Below the pieces are notes generated by a model. It had not been told where the DNA came from, did not search any database, and was given only the letters and a program-made list of their open reading frames with translations. 64,000 bases of DNA from Selaginella tamariscina (Eukaryota > Streptophyta > Lycopodiopsida > Selaginellales > Selaginellaceae). Made by a program: the position numbers and the translations under genes. Shown here in pieces: positions 34,404 to 45,101 of the stretch (positions are counted from its first letter, which is position 1; the number at the start of each line of letters is the position of its first letter). The stretch is taken from contig PUQB01000005.1 of assembly GCA_003024785.1 (NCBI GenBank), positions 1,190,717 through 1,254,716 of the forward strand. Reading direction: 5' to 3'.

Positions 34404-35381
34404 CTAGACGAAGTGGACATTGGAGTTTTCCGACTGAACTTCGGCTTCGACTTCACGCGTCTTGAAGTTCCTGGCTTTAATAGGACAATCTGCCACCTTG
34501 TGTCCTGCTCCACCACAATACAAGCACAGGTTCTCACTGCGACGACGTTGCTTCTCGGCAGCGGAAAGAGAGCCACGCTTGGATTTCTCAACCTCCATAG
34601 GAACTACTCCAGAAGGTGGTGCAGGAACATGTACCACAGCTGTAGGATTGGTTTGCAGGAACTGTTGACGGGATCTTTCCTGACGACGCTCGAACAAACG
34701 GTTGTCGCAACGAACAGCTTGTTGCATGATCTCCGCTAATGTTTGGGCATCCGGTAACGTAAGGAGAAGGTCCTTCACGTCGTCCCTCAACCCAAAACGG
34801 AAGTGTTCGATCAATGCAGTCTCGTCCCATGGAATGTTCGTGCAAAGTTGCTGAAATTCGGATGCATAGACGGAAGCTGGTCGGGATCCTTGAGTGAGCT
34901 TCCGTAACTTCGTGCATGCAGAACGGTACTTATCAGGATCTCCAAAACAGGCTTCAAAGGCAGCCACGAAACCTTCAAAGTCTTCCATCAGTGGATCGTC
35001 ACGCTCCAGCAAGGGGGCAACCCAAGCCCGTGGAGATCCACTTAGTAAGGATGCCAAAAGACCCACCTTTTGAGCATCAGTCGAGTAGCGCCGTGGTTGC
35101 ATACGGATCAAGAGTCGGATCTGATTCAGGAAACCTTGGAAATCGGCACGATTACCACTGAACTTCTCTGGCATGCTAACCTTCGGCTCCGAAGAAAAGT
35201 TTGATGAAGAGGAAACCACCGATGCCTGGGAGAGAGCCTGCGCAGCAGCCTTGGAGGATGCATCAGCAGCTGCATGTGCCGCAGTGGTGGAACCTTGCAG
35301 GTCGGTGACCACTTGGCGCAAAGTGGCCAGCTCATGAAGTAGCATTTGGTGCTCGTGTTGAAAATGCTCAAAATCAGCCAT
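34404..35381 (-). CDS. Ty3/gypsy gag, intact 325 residues, minus copy
   Basis: The uninterrupted minus-strand twin of 32525-33502 has the same length and start and the zinc knuckle CLYCGGAGHKVADCP. Visible differences are Leu/Trp in NIP(L/W)DETAL and Cys/Arg near the C terminus. It sits 3-prime to its own LTR and primer site and is followed by the protease frame at 34392. The near identity of the twins shows the inverted duplication is recent. Confidence 0.85.
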   Translation of the reverse strand: MADFEHFQHEHQMLLHELATLRQVVTDLQGSTTAAHAAADASSKAAAQALSQASVVSSSSNFSSEPKVSMPEKFSGNRADFQGFLNQIRLLIRMQPRRYSTDAQKVGLLASLLSGSPRAWVAPLLERDDPLMEDFEGFVAAFEACFGDPDKYRSACTKLRKLTQGSRPASVYASEFQQLCTNIPWDETALIEHFRFGLRDDVKDLLLTLPDAQTLAEIMQQAVRCDNRLFERRQERSRQQFLQTNPTAVVHVPAPPSGVVPMEVEKSKRGSLSAAEKQRRRSENLCLYCGGAGHKVADCPIKARNFKTREVEAEVQSENSNVHFV

Positions 35382-35459
35382 GATCTAGGAAAGAAAAAAG
35401 GAGGAAAATGAAGGAAAGGAATCAAGAAAAAGGTAGCTGGAAAACGGAGAACTATGAAG

Positions 35460-35472
35460 CAGTTACTATCAA
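35460..35472 (-). other. Self-priming site, minus copy
   Basis: On the minus strand TTGATAGTAACTG follows the LTR end by two bases. It is the exact complement of the LTR-internal sequence at 35746-35758. This is the third copy of the arrangement in the window. Confidence 0.65.
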
Positions 35473-35474
35473 AC

Positions 35475-36082
35475 TGTCAAGCCACGATCCAGGAAACAGG
35501 AAGAGAGCAGGATTCCAAGGACATGAAGGCTTGACTCAGGAACAGGACCGATCTAGGAGCAAGACAAGATTAGGATAGGATCCGGGAGCAAGACAGGAAA
35601 GCACAGGATAGGATCCGGGAGCAAGACAGGAACAGGACAGGATTCAGGAGCAGGACAGGATCCAGGAACAGAACAGGAAATAGGAGCGAGACAGGAACAG
35701 GACAGGAAACAAGACAAGACAAGATTGATCGTAGTAAGACTGGTGTTGATAGTAACTGATTGTACAACAATTAGGTCGGAGCTTTTATGCTCACAACTCC
35801 AAGAGCTAATCTAGGCATGCATGCAAAAGTGGTTGCATGCATGCAAAAGTGATTGCATGCATGCAGAGGCTAAGATGAGTCCACATGTCCCTTATCCTCT
35901 AGGCATATCCTATGGCATATCCTGTAGGAATATCCTGCAACCGAATCCTGTGTCCGGAATCCTGGTAGGAGTATCCTGTAGGAAAATCCTGCAACCCATA
36001 TCCTGTATCCAGAATCCTGTAGGAAAGTCCTGCAACCCATGTCCTGTATCCGGAATCCTGTATTCTGTATCGGGTCGTGACA
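35475..36082 (-). repeat. 5-prime LTR of the composite
   Basis: A 608-bp LTR on the minus strand, nearly identical to the inverted copy at 31821-32428. It contains a TATA-like box near 35783-35789 and the GATACAGGATATGG-type repeats at its start. Confidence 0.9.
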
Positions 36083-37440
36083 ATATCAGGTTGTGACATC
36101 ATTGACAAAAGCTTGAGGACAAAGAAAAAGAAATCAAACAGGGTAATTTCATTTGTTGTCATGGTAAATTTCAACATAATATCATTTTTCGTTCGAGGTT
36201 GGACCGTCTCTTTCAAAAGCTTAAAGAGATGGGTGCACTTGTGGGGATTTAGTCATACATGCAGTTTCACAACTTGACACCACTGCTGAATTTGCTTAAC
36301 AAACATTGTAAGAGGTGATTCGTAAAGATTAGATTTTTGACTAGCGAATATGTTATAAACCTTTCAAATTATACAATGTAAGAAAGAAAGTAAGTCATAC
36401 TTCTTCAAGAATGAAATATTAATTAGGCTTCATTAGGAAATCAATCAGTTAAGGATAATGAAGAATGCACATATCTTAATGGTAAACAACTCTCCTTAAA
36501 AGGCTATGCTCAACCAAAACATTGCTTGTATCCATCCAATCACTTTCGACCCATATTCTGATATTAATACCATGGATGAACTAGTCAATTACTTGGATAC
36601 GTGCCTCATAAAGAAGAATCTTAAAAAGTTTTGTAAGCAATATCCACTATATAAATACCCTAACACTTTTATTTCTCGTGATTTTAAATTTTATAAATTA
36701 AAGGAGAGCAACAGGGCTTTACAATATTATTATTAAGGAATGTCATATTTTAAATAAGCCTTTATGCACTTCTCTTCTTATCAAGATATTGACCAAAATG
36801 ATTTGATTAATCCGAAGAGTGATAACTTATATAAAATGAAGAGATTTCTTTATATGGTTAAGGCGAAAGTAATTACAAAAAGATTAACAGGTTGAAAAGG
36901 AAATGATTTCATTTGTAATTATGTTTGAAAGTATTTTTAATTATTATAAATATTTTTACAATAGAGAATAATACGAATATTTTAAGATATTTTAAAAATA
37001 TTCCTTACTAAGTAAGCTTAATGAAGGATTAATTTATTAATTAATTAATATTTAAGGCTTAATTATATATTAATTAAATAATTAATTAATAATGAAAACT
37101 TAAGTATTAATTAGCAATTTGTTTTATATTCTCATTTTTATGTATCATGCCCATTTTAGTTACAATGTGTATTTTAAGATGAATTACTCTTTCAAACTAC
37201 TATATATATCGAAAGGTCCCTATCGTTTCCATGTATTATAGTCTTGTCATGGTGTTATTATTGCTAGGCATTTTGGGGCTTGCAAAACACTCAAGCTTAT
37301 TATTTGTGTGTACTAGTAGCCTTAACTTTGTAAGTATGTAGTTGACTTCATACAAACTTGTGTTTGTGTTGTCAGTCCAAGGCTTTTTATCATTGTTCAT
37401 ATGGATTGCTTTAGCTATTGTCAATTTCAAGTAGCTATTG
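36083..37440. other. AT-rich intergenic sequence with a possible small coding relic
   Basis: Mostly AT-rich. A 76-codon open frame at 36506-36736 (DPYSDINTMDELVNYLDTC) looks protein-like but matches nothing I recognise and is probably a transposon relic. TTAATTAATTA-type runs fill 37020-37100. No other feature is supported. Confidence 0.5.
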
Positions 37441-37444
37441 AGAA

Positions 37445-37860
37445 TCAATTTCTATTGACTTCATCAATGACCTACTCAGCCTCGATTATAATGGTTAGGT
37501 TTTCCAAGATGTTTCATTTCATACCATACACTAAATTTATTACAAGTGAGGAAACTGTTGACATATGAGGAGATTGCCAATATGCTGATATGAGAGGTGT
37601 TTGAATTACATGGCTCCTCAAATGACATTATTTGTGATTGTGGACTTCAATTACTAGCAAGTTTTGAAAATGGTTGCACAAGATCCTTAATATTAAATGT
37701 AAGTTCTTCTTGTGCTACCATCCATAAAACAACGGTTATACTAAGTGTACTATCTAAATCTTTGAGCAAAACTTTGGTGTTTTAATTACTAACATGACAA
37801 TTGAGTTGACCTTGAATTTGCATACGAAAGCTCAATGCACACCTCAATAGGTTAGTTATA
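37445..37860 (+). pseudogene. Dead Ty3/gypsy integrase core
   Basis: Translated in pieces, the plus strand gives SIDFINDLL near 37453, then FSKMFHFIPYTKFITSEETV around 37500-37560. FELHGSSNDIICDCGLQ follows around 37600-37650, and an FAYESSMHTSIG-like end near 37820. This is the integrase catalytic core with the second catalytic segment (usually SDRG) altered and many breaks. No LTRs could be assigned. Confidence 0.6.
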
Positions 37861-39420
37861 ATTCTTTATAATCATTGATTAACATCCTCATTGATTATTG
37901 TATGCTCGCGTTAACGTTCTTGTCAAATTATTAGTTAAAAATTATTTTATTTATTTACACCATGTTCAATAGGAGTTGGCTCATCAATTCAATAATGCCC
38001 AAGCTTCCTATAAGACAATTATTAATCAATATCATTGTGCTACTCTTATTTTTTAAATTAATAATTATGTTTAACTTCCTTAACATAATCTCAATACCAT
38101 TAAGCCATGTAATAAGTTGGATTACAAGTAACTTGGAACCATTTTTTATTATTAGTAGAATTAACAATGTTGCATTTTGCTTTTAACTCTTCACTTTTAT
38201 GAAGGTTTATTAAATTTTCTATGTCTTTGTGTTATGACCTTATACGATGAATACCTTCACCACATAGAACCACCAATCCCCTCATACATGACTTAAACCA
38301 CCAATTCTCAAATACATTAATTTATTACTTAAGGATATTCTAAGATATATCTTAGCATTAGCATCAACATTTTATTAACATATTCAAAAGTATATTATAG
38401 CATCAATATTAATATATTTTGGTGGTTCGTAACATGGTAACTTCATGTGCATGAGTAGGGTTCTTTGTTGAACTCCCAATTCGATCACTATAACAATAAC
38501 CAACCTAATAGACGAGGTAATATAACTTATAATAAAGAAGTTTATAATTCAAAATAATAACAACTTCATACTTTGGTGTATTATCAAGTTCAATTGGGGA
38601 TGACGGTGAGATTATATAATTTAAGAAATGTTTAAGTCAAAATTCATGTATAAAGAAAGTTAAAATTAAATTTTTTAATATTCCAATTGTGAATAATTTT
38701 CTTATTTAATTAGTATTTCTTGTTATTATTATTTTTAATTCATAAAATCTGATAATTTCTATTTATATTCCCTTGGCCTTAACATTGTATAATTTTTTCA
38801 TTAAGTCCACGGTAAGTTTATTTATTACTTCTGGCTCATTACATATTTAATAATAAGATATGCTTCAACTTTACAATGTAGATTAATAATATACTTTGGT
38901 TTTATAACGTTGATTCATGATGAATTATATAATGAACTATGTATAAAACCATATGACATATTCAAAACATATCATTTTATTCATTAAGAATACACAACGT
39001 AAATGCAAAAAACTCTATTAAGAAATAATTTAACATTTAGCCACGTGTAAAGTTATATGCTAATTTTAATAGTTGCATTATTTTGATATTAACAGTATTT
39101 ATTCTCACTAATATTAGCCAACCTTAAAATTTTAAAGTTTAAACACACTTTGAAGTGTTTCATTTTATAGAACACGGACAGTTACAATAAGTGTTTTATT
39201 TTTGAGAACACGGACAATTACAATAACGAGTATAACTATATGAAATTATCGATTTTATCAAAATACAAGATTGTTACTGAAGAACAGGGACTTAGCTTCA
39301 ATTGTTATGTAAACTTTTTCAAGTTCGGGTAAAACGGAACAATCGTATTTTTACTATGTATTCTACCAACTGTAACATTCTATACTTCATCAAGTGTAAT
39401 ACTCAAGTTCTGTCAATTAT
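37861..39420. other. AT-rich intergenic sequence, no gene seen
   Basis: AT-rich sequence with short runs of ATTAATA and no convincing coding capacity, repeats or sites. Confidence 0.6.
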
Positions 39421-39424
39421 TATG

Positions 39425-39725
39425 CTCCAACAAAAGACATGAGGCTCACCCAGAGCTATCGAATCTCTAACCAGCTTCCTAGTCTTGCTACAGGAACTGG
39501 AGCTGCTTGTCTTTCCACTTCTTGAAGACTGCCCTACACCCCAGGTTGCACATTTCCACGACAGCCGCCCAAGTCCCAGGTTTGAATCAGGACAGAATAG
39601 ACGCTATAGTGAAAACGGCTACCTCACTGTACACGTTTTTGTGTGCATCCCCCTGAATGGCGTCTTGAAGCATTGCTCCGCCAGCTCCATGTCACCTCCA
39701 TCCCAACGTGTTTCAAGTTGAGCCG
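39425..39725 (-). pseudogene. Possible degraded exon-like fragment
   Basis: Base composition rises sharply in GC here. On the minus strand short open pieces (LETRWDGGDMELAEQCFKT near 39700; FKKWKDKQLQFL near 39500) look coding but lie in different frames with stops. The source gene was not recognised. The flanks are AT-rich. Confidence 0.25.
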
Positions 39726-40250
39726 TCAACATGTCTTAGACACTCACCACTTAACAAAGATCAGTTGCCTAAGTTCTATATAGCGCGGCACTGAATATGG
39801 TATGCTACAGAGTGCCAGTAAGAACTGGTCTTAGATTGATTCATTATGAGTGTTATATATATAAGTATATAGCTCATATAAAATATTTTATGTGTTCAAC
39901 TGTAGCATACTGACATTCAGCCAAGGTGAGGTGCTTGTAGTTGCGCACAAACAAATTTTCCTATTTCACCTCGTTCATGCCCCAGTATTATAAAAGGTTT
40001 CCTGCTCCCAATATTAGCTGTCAAGACCCATCCTCATTTTAGAATATACTTAGTGTGGGTTTAAAAATATGACGAGTTATAATTTGAAAGAGATTGCGCG
40101 ATGAAATGCTTGCAGCTTTTATAAGATGCTCGTAGACACACCTATGTAGTGTGCACTGTTGCATTGCTGATTACCTTACTCTGCTCCAATGCGCCATAAC
40201 TTTCTCTTCTGACCGTAAACCCTAGCTAGGTCGAAAACAACAAGGCATCA
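39726..40250. other. Intergenic; start of the gene island
   Basis: AT-rich sequence giving way to the gene-dense half. It includes the presumed promoter of the RWD gene (start at 40251); no clear TATA box was chosen. No other feature is seen. Confidence 0.4.
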
Positions 40251-41526
40251 ATGGGTAGGAGAAAGAAGAGGTTGTGCAGCGTCTGCCGTGCTCACGTGAC
40301 CGTTTTGTCTTATAGATTACTCTCAAGAGCAGGAGATGGAGATCGAGGCCCTGCAGGCTATTCTCATGGACGACATTCAAGGTACCCAGTTTTCCGGCTC
40401 TCACTTATTTCTCCCGCCGCCTGTTGCAGAGCTATCGGCTGATGGGATCCACTCGCAGAGGCCTTCCTACCAAATTAAGATATCACTCGAGGTCCTCTCC
40501 TCTCTATTCTTTTAGCTTACGAATTGTTAACGTGTTGTTCCCTGACCAGGAGGACGAAGACGAATCTTCAACGTCTCCCGGTATCCCCTCTCTGCACACA
40601 CACACACACCAACTAACTTCTGTTAATGCAGCGCAGGTGGCTCTTATGTTCGTCCACACTCCAAATTATCCTGAAGAGCCACCTCTTCTGGACGTTCGTA
40701 GGTATGTTGATGAATACGTCGTACGTGTGAGCACTCTTACTCTTCTCTGGCAGTATCAAGGGAGTTAGAGACAGCGAAGCGAAGGAATTGAAGGAGAAGT
40801 TGCACACTGAGGTACATGCTGGTAGCGTTTCTAATTATCCTTTTCTAAAGGCAGCTGTTTTGTAGGCTGTCAACAACCTTGGAATGGCTATGATGTATAC
40901 TCTAGTTACTTCGGCTAAAGAATGGTTGCTGGAGAAATATAGTCAAAAGGAAGACAGTGTTGCAGGCGCTAATGAAGCGGTTGCAGGAGTGGACGAGGTG
41001 ACCTTGCTTTTTATCCCCCACAGTTGAGCATGTTTAACGGTGTAAAGCTGTTTCAGGTGGAGCCACACGGGGAGCTTGTGAGTGTAGACACGTTTCTAGC
41101 CTGGAGAGAAGGCTTCGAGGCTGAAATAGCTCTTGAAAAAGCGAGGTAGCTGTGCAAGGTATCCTGTTTTGGAGCTAACTGTTTTTGGTTGAAGGTTAAT
41201 GCCTGATTCTGCTCTGTCTACCTCCAAAGAGAAGAGATTGACCGGAAGAGCCTGGTTCGAGAGCGGCCGGGCGGCAGCCATGGTAACGCTTGCTTACACA
41301 CACAAATGTACACTAACATACATACCTTGAGATGAGATTGCAGAAAGCTGGTAAAGCAGCGGTTGTGTCCAGCGACGAGGAGGCAGATGAAGAAGTCGAT
41401 CTTGATGTGGAGTACGATGATGGAGGTAAGAAACCATAGTCAGGTAGGACACCTAACCTGGTACTTGTGACCGCAGACTTGGACGAGGACGACATGCTAG
41501 AACACTATCTGTCTCAAAAAGCTTAA
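40251..41526 (+). CDS. RWD-domain protein, RWDD1/GIR2 (DFRP2) type
   Basis: Eleven exons give an intact 243-residue protein: 40251-40254, 40316-40381, 40430-40491, 40550-40580, 40632-40701, 40754-40811, 40866-40997, 41057-41145, 41195-41282, 41344-41425, 41477-41526. Exon 1 is only ATGG. The protein opens MDYSQEQEMEIEALQAILMD, the RWD signature. FVHTPNYPEEPPLLDVRS and IKGVRDSEAKELKEKL follow. A middle helix (WLLEKYSQKE) precedes the LTGRAWFESG motif and an acidic C terminus. This length and order match RWDD1/GIR2, which binds DRG-family GTPases and, in yeast, Gcn1. The introns are 48-61 bp. It is the first gene of the island. Confidence 0.88.
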
Positions 41527-41587
41527 TAGTACCTAATATTTAATTATCTTTGAGCTCTGAGCATTTTGTCTGTGTTTGATTGGTTAA

Positions 41588-41931
41588 TCAGGAGGAAAAC
41601 TCTCGTACTTCGAAGAAGGACCGGTTCTTGACGACAATGTCGTACATGTGGATGGTTTTGAACCTGGTGAAATCCGCAGGCAGAGAGATGAGGTCGACTG
41701 AGGACATTTTGTGGAACTGGATGAGGTCGGGTTCCTCATAAGGGTAGCGTTCCAACCCAGATCCAAGAGCTTGGCCTCTAGGTGGGAATACGAAGTGATG
41801 ATCTGGTTTGTTGGGATGTGCACCAGCACCTTCCTGCGCAAAATTCCGCGCTCACAACCATCGATTGGCTCCATGAGCGGATTCGGAACTAATCTTGCCA
41901 CTCCGTTCTTGAACACCCACACCCCGGACAT
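41588..41931 (-). pseudogene. FPF1-like (flowering-promoting-factor-like) gene with one-base frameshift
   Basis: A single exon on the minus strand starts MSGVWVFKNGVARLV, the FPF1-family hallmark. [21 protein letters not shown] and LLDLGW follow. At about 41752 the reading must move by one base to continue as [43 protein letters not shown] and a stop at 41588-41590. One missing G after the GGTTGG run explains everything; both halves are otherwise well conserved. Family members are small plant-specific proteins linked to gibberellin response, elongation and flowering. Either the gene was recently broken or the base was lost in sequencing. It is divergent from the coiled-coil gene at 42524. Confidence 0.8.
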
Positions 41932-42523
41932 GATGATGAGCAAGGAAAAAAGGCAAATCTTTTTCCTTGTTAGGAGAGCTAAGCTACATTGGGCAGGATG
42001 GCAACTATGTATGTAGGAAGGAGTTGGGCAAGATGGAGACCGTGCTTGGTAGACGTGTGCTTGTGTAAACTGTCGCTCTTGATTCGGATTCTATGCTGGC
42101 ACGGAGGAATCTGCATACAACATGAATAATGTAGGCGCGCAGATTGAGGGAGGAAATTGTATGGAGAGAGACAGTTGAAGGAAGGAAAACATAAACTTAT
42201 TTGTACCTCAACCTTTGCTACGCTGTGTCCGGTGGCGGCGGCATATTGCTTTCATGCATTTTCTTCGTTCGTGTGTGCTGCACAGAAAACAACACGAGGA
42301 GAAGAAGATTGCATTAAACACATCGCACGCACGACGTCCTACGTAGGAACAGGATCCATTCCTCGTCCACGTGGCGCATCGCAATATCGCATCAAGAAGA
42401 ACAAGAAGATCCCCTTGTGTACTGGAAGAATGGACCAAACCCACCTTGCACATGGACGAATGAGCGTGTTTCGTCCGATAGCTGGCAGACAATTACGGGC
42501 TTCTTCAGCAACAGCCTGATAAA
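41932..42523. other. Shared 5-prime region of a divergent gene pair
   Basis: A 592-bp gap lies between the FPF1-like gene (minus) and the coiled-coil gene (plus). Its open frames are not protein-like. It must contain both promoters or 5-prime leaders; no specific site was assigned. Confidence 0.4.
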
Positions 42524-44045
42524 ATGCAGACTACGGCTCCCACAGAGACTCAGGACTGTTGCCAGCAGCAAGAGAAGCAGTTTCAATTTTACACTCAGGA
42601 TCTCAAGGAGGGCCAAGGATGTCACGATTGCCGTCGCGAATCGGCGGCTGCTCTGCAAGGTACAATGAGCCAGCATGGGCAGGAGATTCTACACAGCAAG
42701 TCAGTCTTGGCGCACTGCAGCACCGATTCTTTACACAAAACCAATTGGATAGTAGACTAGTCGGCCTCAACAACGTGCTTTCTGACTCTGGTTTCACACC
42801 TCTAAAGATACCGCTGTTCCAGGAACAATTATTACACACTCTTGTAGATGTGGTGCGGGACTATGCGAGGCGGGAAAGCTTTGTTCAGGTCAGACTTAAA
42901 CAGATAATATATACACGTATGTGTGTGTATATATGTGCAGGAGCTGATAGAAGCGGTGGGTAATCACCGCAAGTTGGAGGATCGGAACAACGTGCAGTTA
43001 GGCAGGCTGGAAGCAGATGTTCAAGCGTTGAAGAGAAGGCTGGCAGCCTCTGAGCAACGGTCAAAGGTCGTTCTATCTGCTGCAGACAAGGCTGCCTCAC
43101 GACTTCGAAAAGAGGTTCAGTCTCTTGAACTTGCCAACTCTAATCTGTTGCAGCGTTGCAGGTACCTGCCGGCTTCCATTTCATGGTTTTCACCTGATTT
43201 GCTATCGGATGCAGCCAGCTGGAGCATAATGGCCGTTCTAAGGAGCGTGATGCTCGAAAGTACCAAAGCAAGCTATTAGAAGCCATTGAAAAGGTAGTGG
43301 AGGGATTAATGGCATTACAGAGAGCTGAGCATGACGATCTTCAGGAGGAGGGTCAACGCTCCAAGGATATGGAGTGCTACAGGGACCTCAAGAAGAAAGT
43401 ATCCAAGGGTCTAGATCGCTTTCTCAAGCCACTGCAGCTGGTAAGTTGGCAACTGAAGATGATTGTAATGTTAACTAGCACTCACTCTTCAGGTGAGTAT
43501 ATACGAGAAGCAGAAGCTGGTGATGGCGTCAGAAGTCGATGCCTTGCGTTCACAAGTAGCCAGTCTATGTTGGGAACTACAAGACAGGGACAACAGCACC
43601 CAACAAAATGTTTGCATTCTTATGGCGCCTTGTAAATTCTTACTAGAGCTTGTATGTGCAGTGTATTTCAGGCACCCAAGGCGATCTACTTGAGCAAATC
43701 TGCAAGAAATTGCAGCTGAGCAATCCGACCCACATACCGGTAAGAACATTTTAATAATGCTAAGTAATGCTATGGACTCTGTGCCAGACTGCAATTGAGA
43801 GCTTGGTTGCTGTTAATGCTGCGGTACCATGGCTAGAGGAGTTCGTTGAACAAGTTTGTGATGTCGTCTTTGTTGCGGGAAAACATTTTTTTCCCAGGTT
43901 AGTCGTCCTTATTCTCCACCTCCCTAGCTCAAAACTTGTCTTCAGGGCATCAACAGAAGATCCTCGTGAGGTCCCCAACGTCCTGAAGAGCTGGCTTCAA
44001 TGTCTTTCAAACGGTAAGTACGGGCATGTAATTCCCAATTGTTAA
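42524..44045 (+). CDS. Coiled-coil protein resembling ADIP/SSX2IP (afadin- and alpha-actinin-binding)
   Basis: Eight exons give an intact frame of about 391 residues: 42524-42659, 42701-42888, 42941-43161, 43215-43440, 43493-43609, 43662-43739, 43788-43897, 43946-44045. The N-terminal part holds RLVGLNNVLSDSGFTPLKIP. A long coiled coil follows (LEADVQALKRRLAASEQRS and onwards). Next come VSIYEKQKLVMASEVDALRSQV and a conserved-looking C-terminal globular part (AIESLVAVNAAVPWLEEFVEQV). The layout recalls the ADIP family, which anchors microtubule and junction complexes in animals and fission yeast and is present in plants. The last exon may splice onward after ...LSNG instead of ending at 44045. 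The family call is moderate; the exon structure is firmer. Confidence 0.6.
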
Positions 44046-44210
44046 TACATGAAAACGTTGAAGTGTACTAAGGGTTAATAAACCGACGACGTGTGTAGAG
44101 AGAGAAAGCGCTTAGCTTAGCTGGAGCCCCACTATACCTCGTGCAGCACGTGCGTCCTTGTCAGGCCAAGCACATTTTCTTTTTCCGCTCTGGTTGTAAA
44201 GAGAGGAAAC

Positions 44211-45048
44211 ATGGCGATGTTGAGCAGCAATGTTATGACGCTCAGATCTTCATTCACCCCAAGTTAGGACAGCAACGTCACGTCATTTCGGAAGAGCGGC
44301 ACCCCATTGTAGAACTTCCAAATCGCCTAGATGCTGCTTCTTCTCCTCTCTGTTCTCAGAAGGTTCGATTGTATTTGCAGAAAGATGAAATCCCATAACT
44401 TCACCTTCGTATTCAGGACGGAAAGAAGATGAGCTACAGACTCTGCATATTTATGAGATAAATGAAAGGGATCGGGGCAGCCCTGTGTTTCTTAAGGCCG
44501 ATCCTAGCCGAAAAGCAAATGCACTAGGCGATTTGGTTCCTTTCTCCAACAAGGTAATTTGTCTGAACACAATGGATGATTTACATTTGTTCGGAGACAT
44601 GCAGGTGTACGACGGTTCCCTGGAAACAAGGCTGGGGATCACAGCGGGGATATGCGTGCTAATAAAGAACGTGCCTGAGAAGGGAGACCGGTATGAAGCC
44701 ATCTACAGCTTTCACCTTGGTGACTATGGTCAGCTTTCCGTCCAGGTGGGGTGAGGACGTGAGCTGTTTGTTAATCCACTAAGCCTGGTCATGCAGGGTG
44801 CGTACGTGACGTACGAGGACACGGTGCTGGCGATCACGGGTGGAAGCGGGATTTTCAAGGGGGCACGAGGCCAGGTGAAGCTGCAGCAAATCATCTTTCC
44901 CATCAAGCTCTTTTACACGTTCCAGATCCAGGGCATTCCCAAGTTACCGTCCCAGCTGACCAAGCCCCACGTTCCTCCCGCTACTGGCATCAAGCCTTCT
45001 GTGGCCGCTGCTTCCAATCAATCCACCGCTCCTAATTTCACAGATTGA
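44211..45048 (+). CDS. AOC: Allene oxide cyclase, with one-base frameshift in the transit peptide
   Basis: The enzyme cyclises the unstable allene oxide from 13-hydroperoxy-linolenate to cis-(+)-OPDA in plastids, the precursor of jasmonates. Exons: 44211-44362, 44417-44553, 44605-44745, 44797-45048. The mature part is clear: [77 protein letters not shown] and [16 protein letters not shown], covering the full barrel. The 5-prime exon encodes an Arg/Ser-rich plastid transit peptide. From the ATG at 44211, however, the frame runs into a stop. It reaches the conserved part only if one base of the CCCC run at 44257-44260 is dropped. The total coding length is then a whole number of codons, about 226 residues. 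An unrecognised splice is less likely. Confidence 0.88.
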
Positions 45049-45101
45049 TTTTAACAAATAATTAAAACAATTCAATAAATAGACAATGCAGCCCTAGAAA
45101 A

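Larger units (their letters stand above)
29137..36082 (-). mobile_element. Rearranged chromovirus composite with inverted internal LTR-gag
   Basis: Read on the minus strand: 5-prime LTR (36082-35475), primer site, gag (35381-34404), protease (34392-33499). An inverted LTR-gag copy follows (plus strand 31821-33502). Then come the RNase H start, integrase and chromodomain (31815-29900), and the 3-prime LTR (29768-29137). The reverse transcriptase is missing; it has been replaced by the inverted segment. The outer flanks (TCATT before 29137, ATATC after 36082) are not duplicates, so this is not a simple insertion. Each LTR ends TGTCA/TGACA, and the family is that of 22521-28334. The two LTR-gag arms are nearly identical. 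Confidence 0.85.

Noticed and set aside
42157-42519. Open frames on both strands between the FPF1-like and coiled-coil genes
   Set aside because: Composition is not protein-like and no splice structure or homology supports them; the region is more likely the shared promoter.
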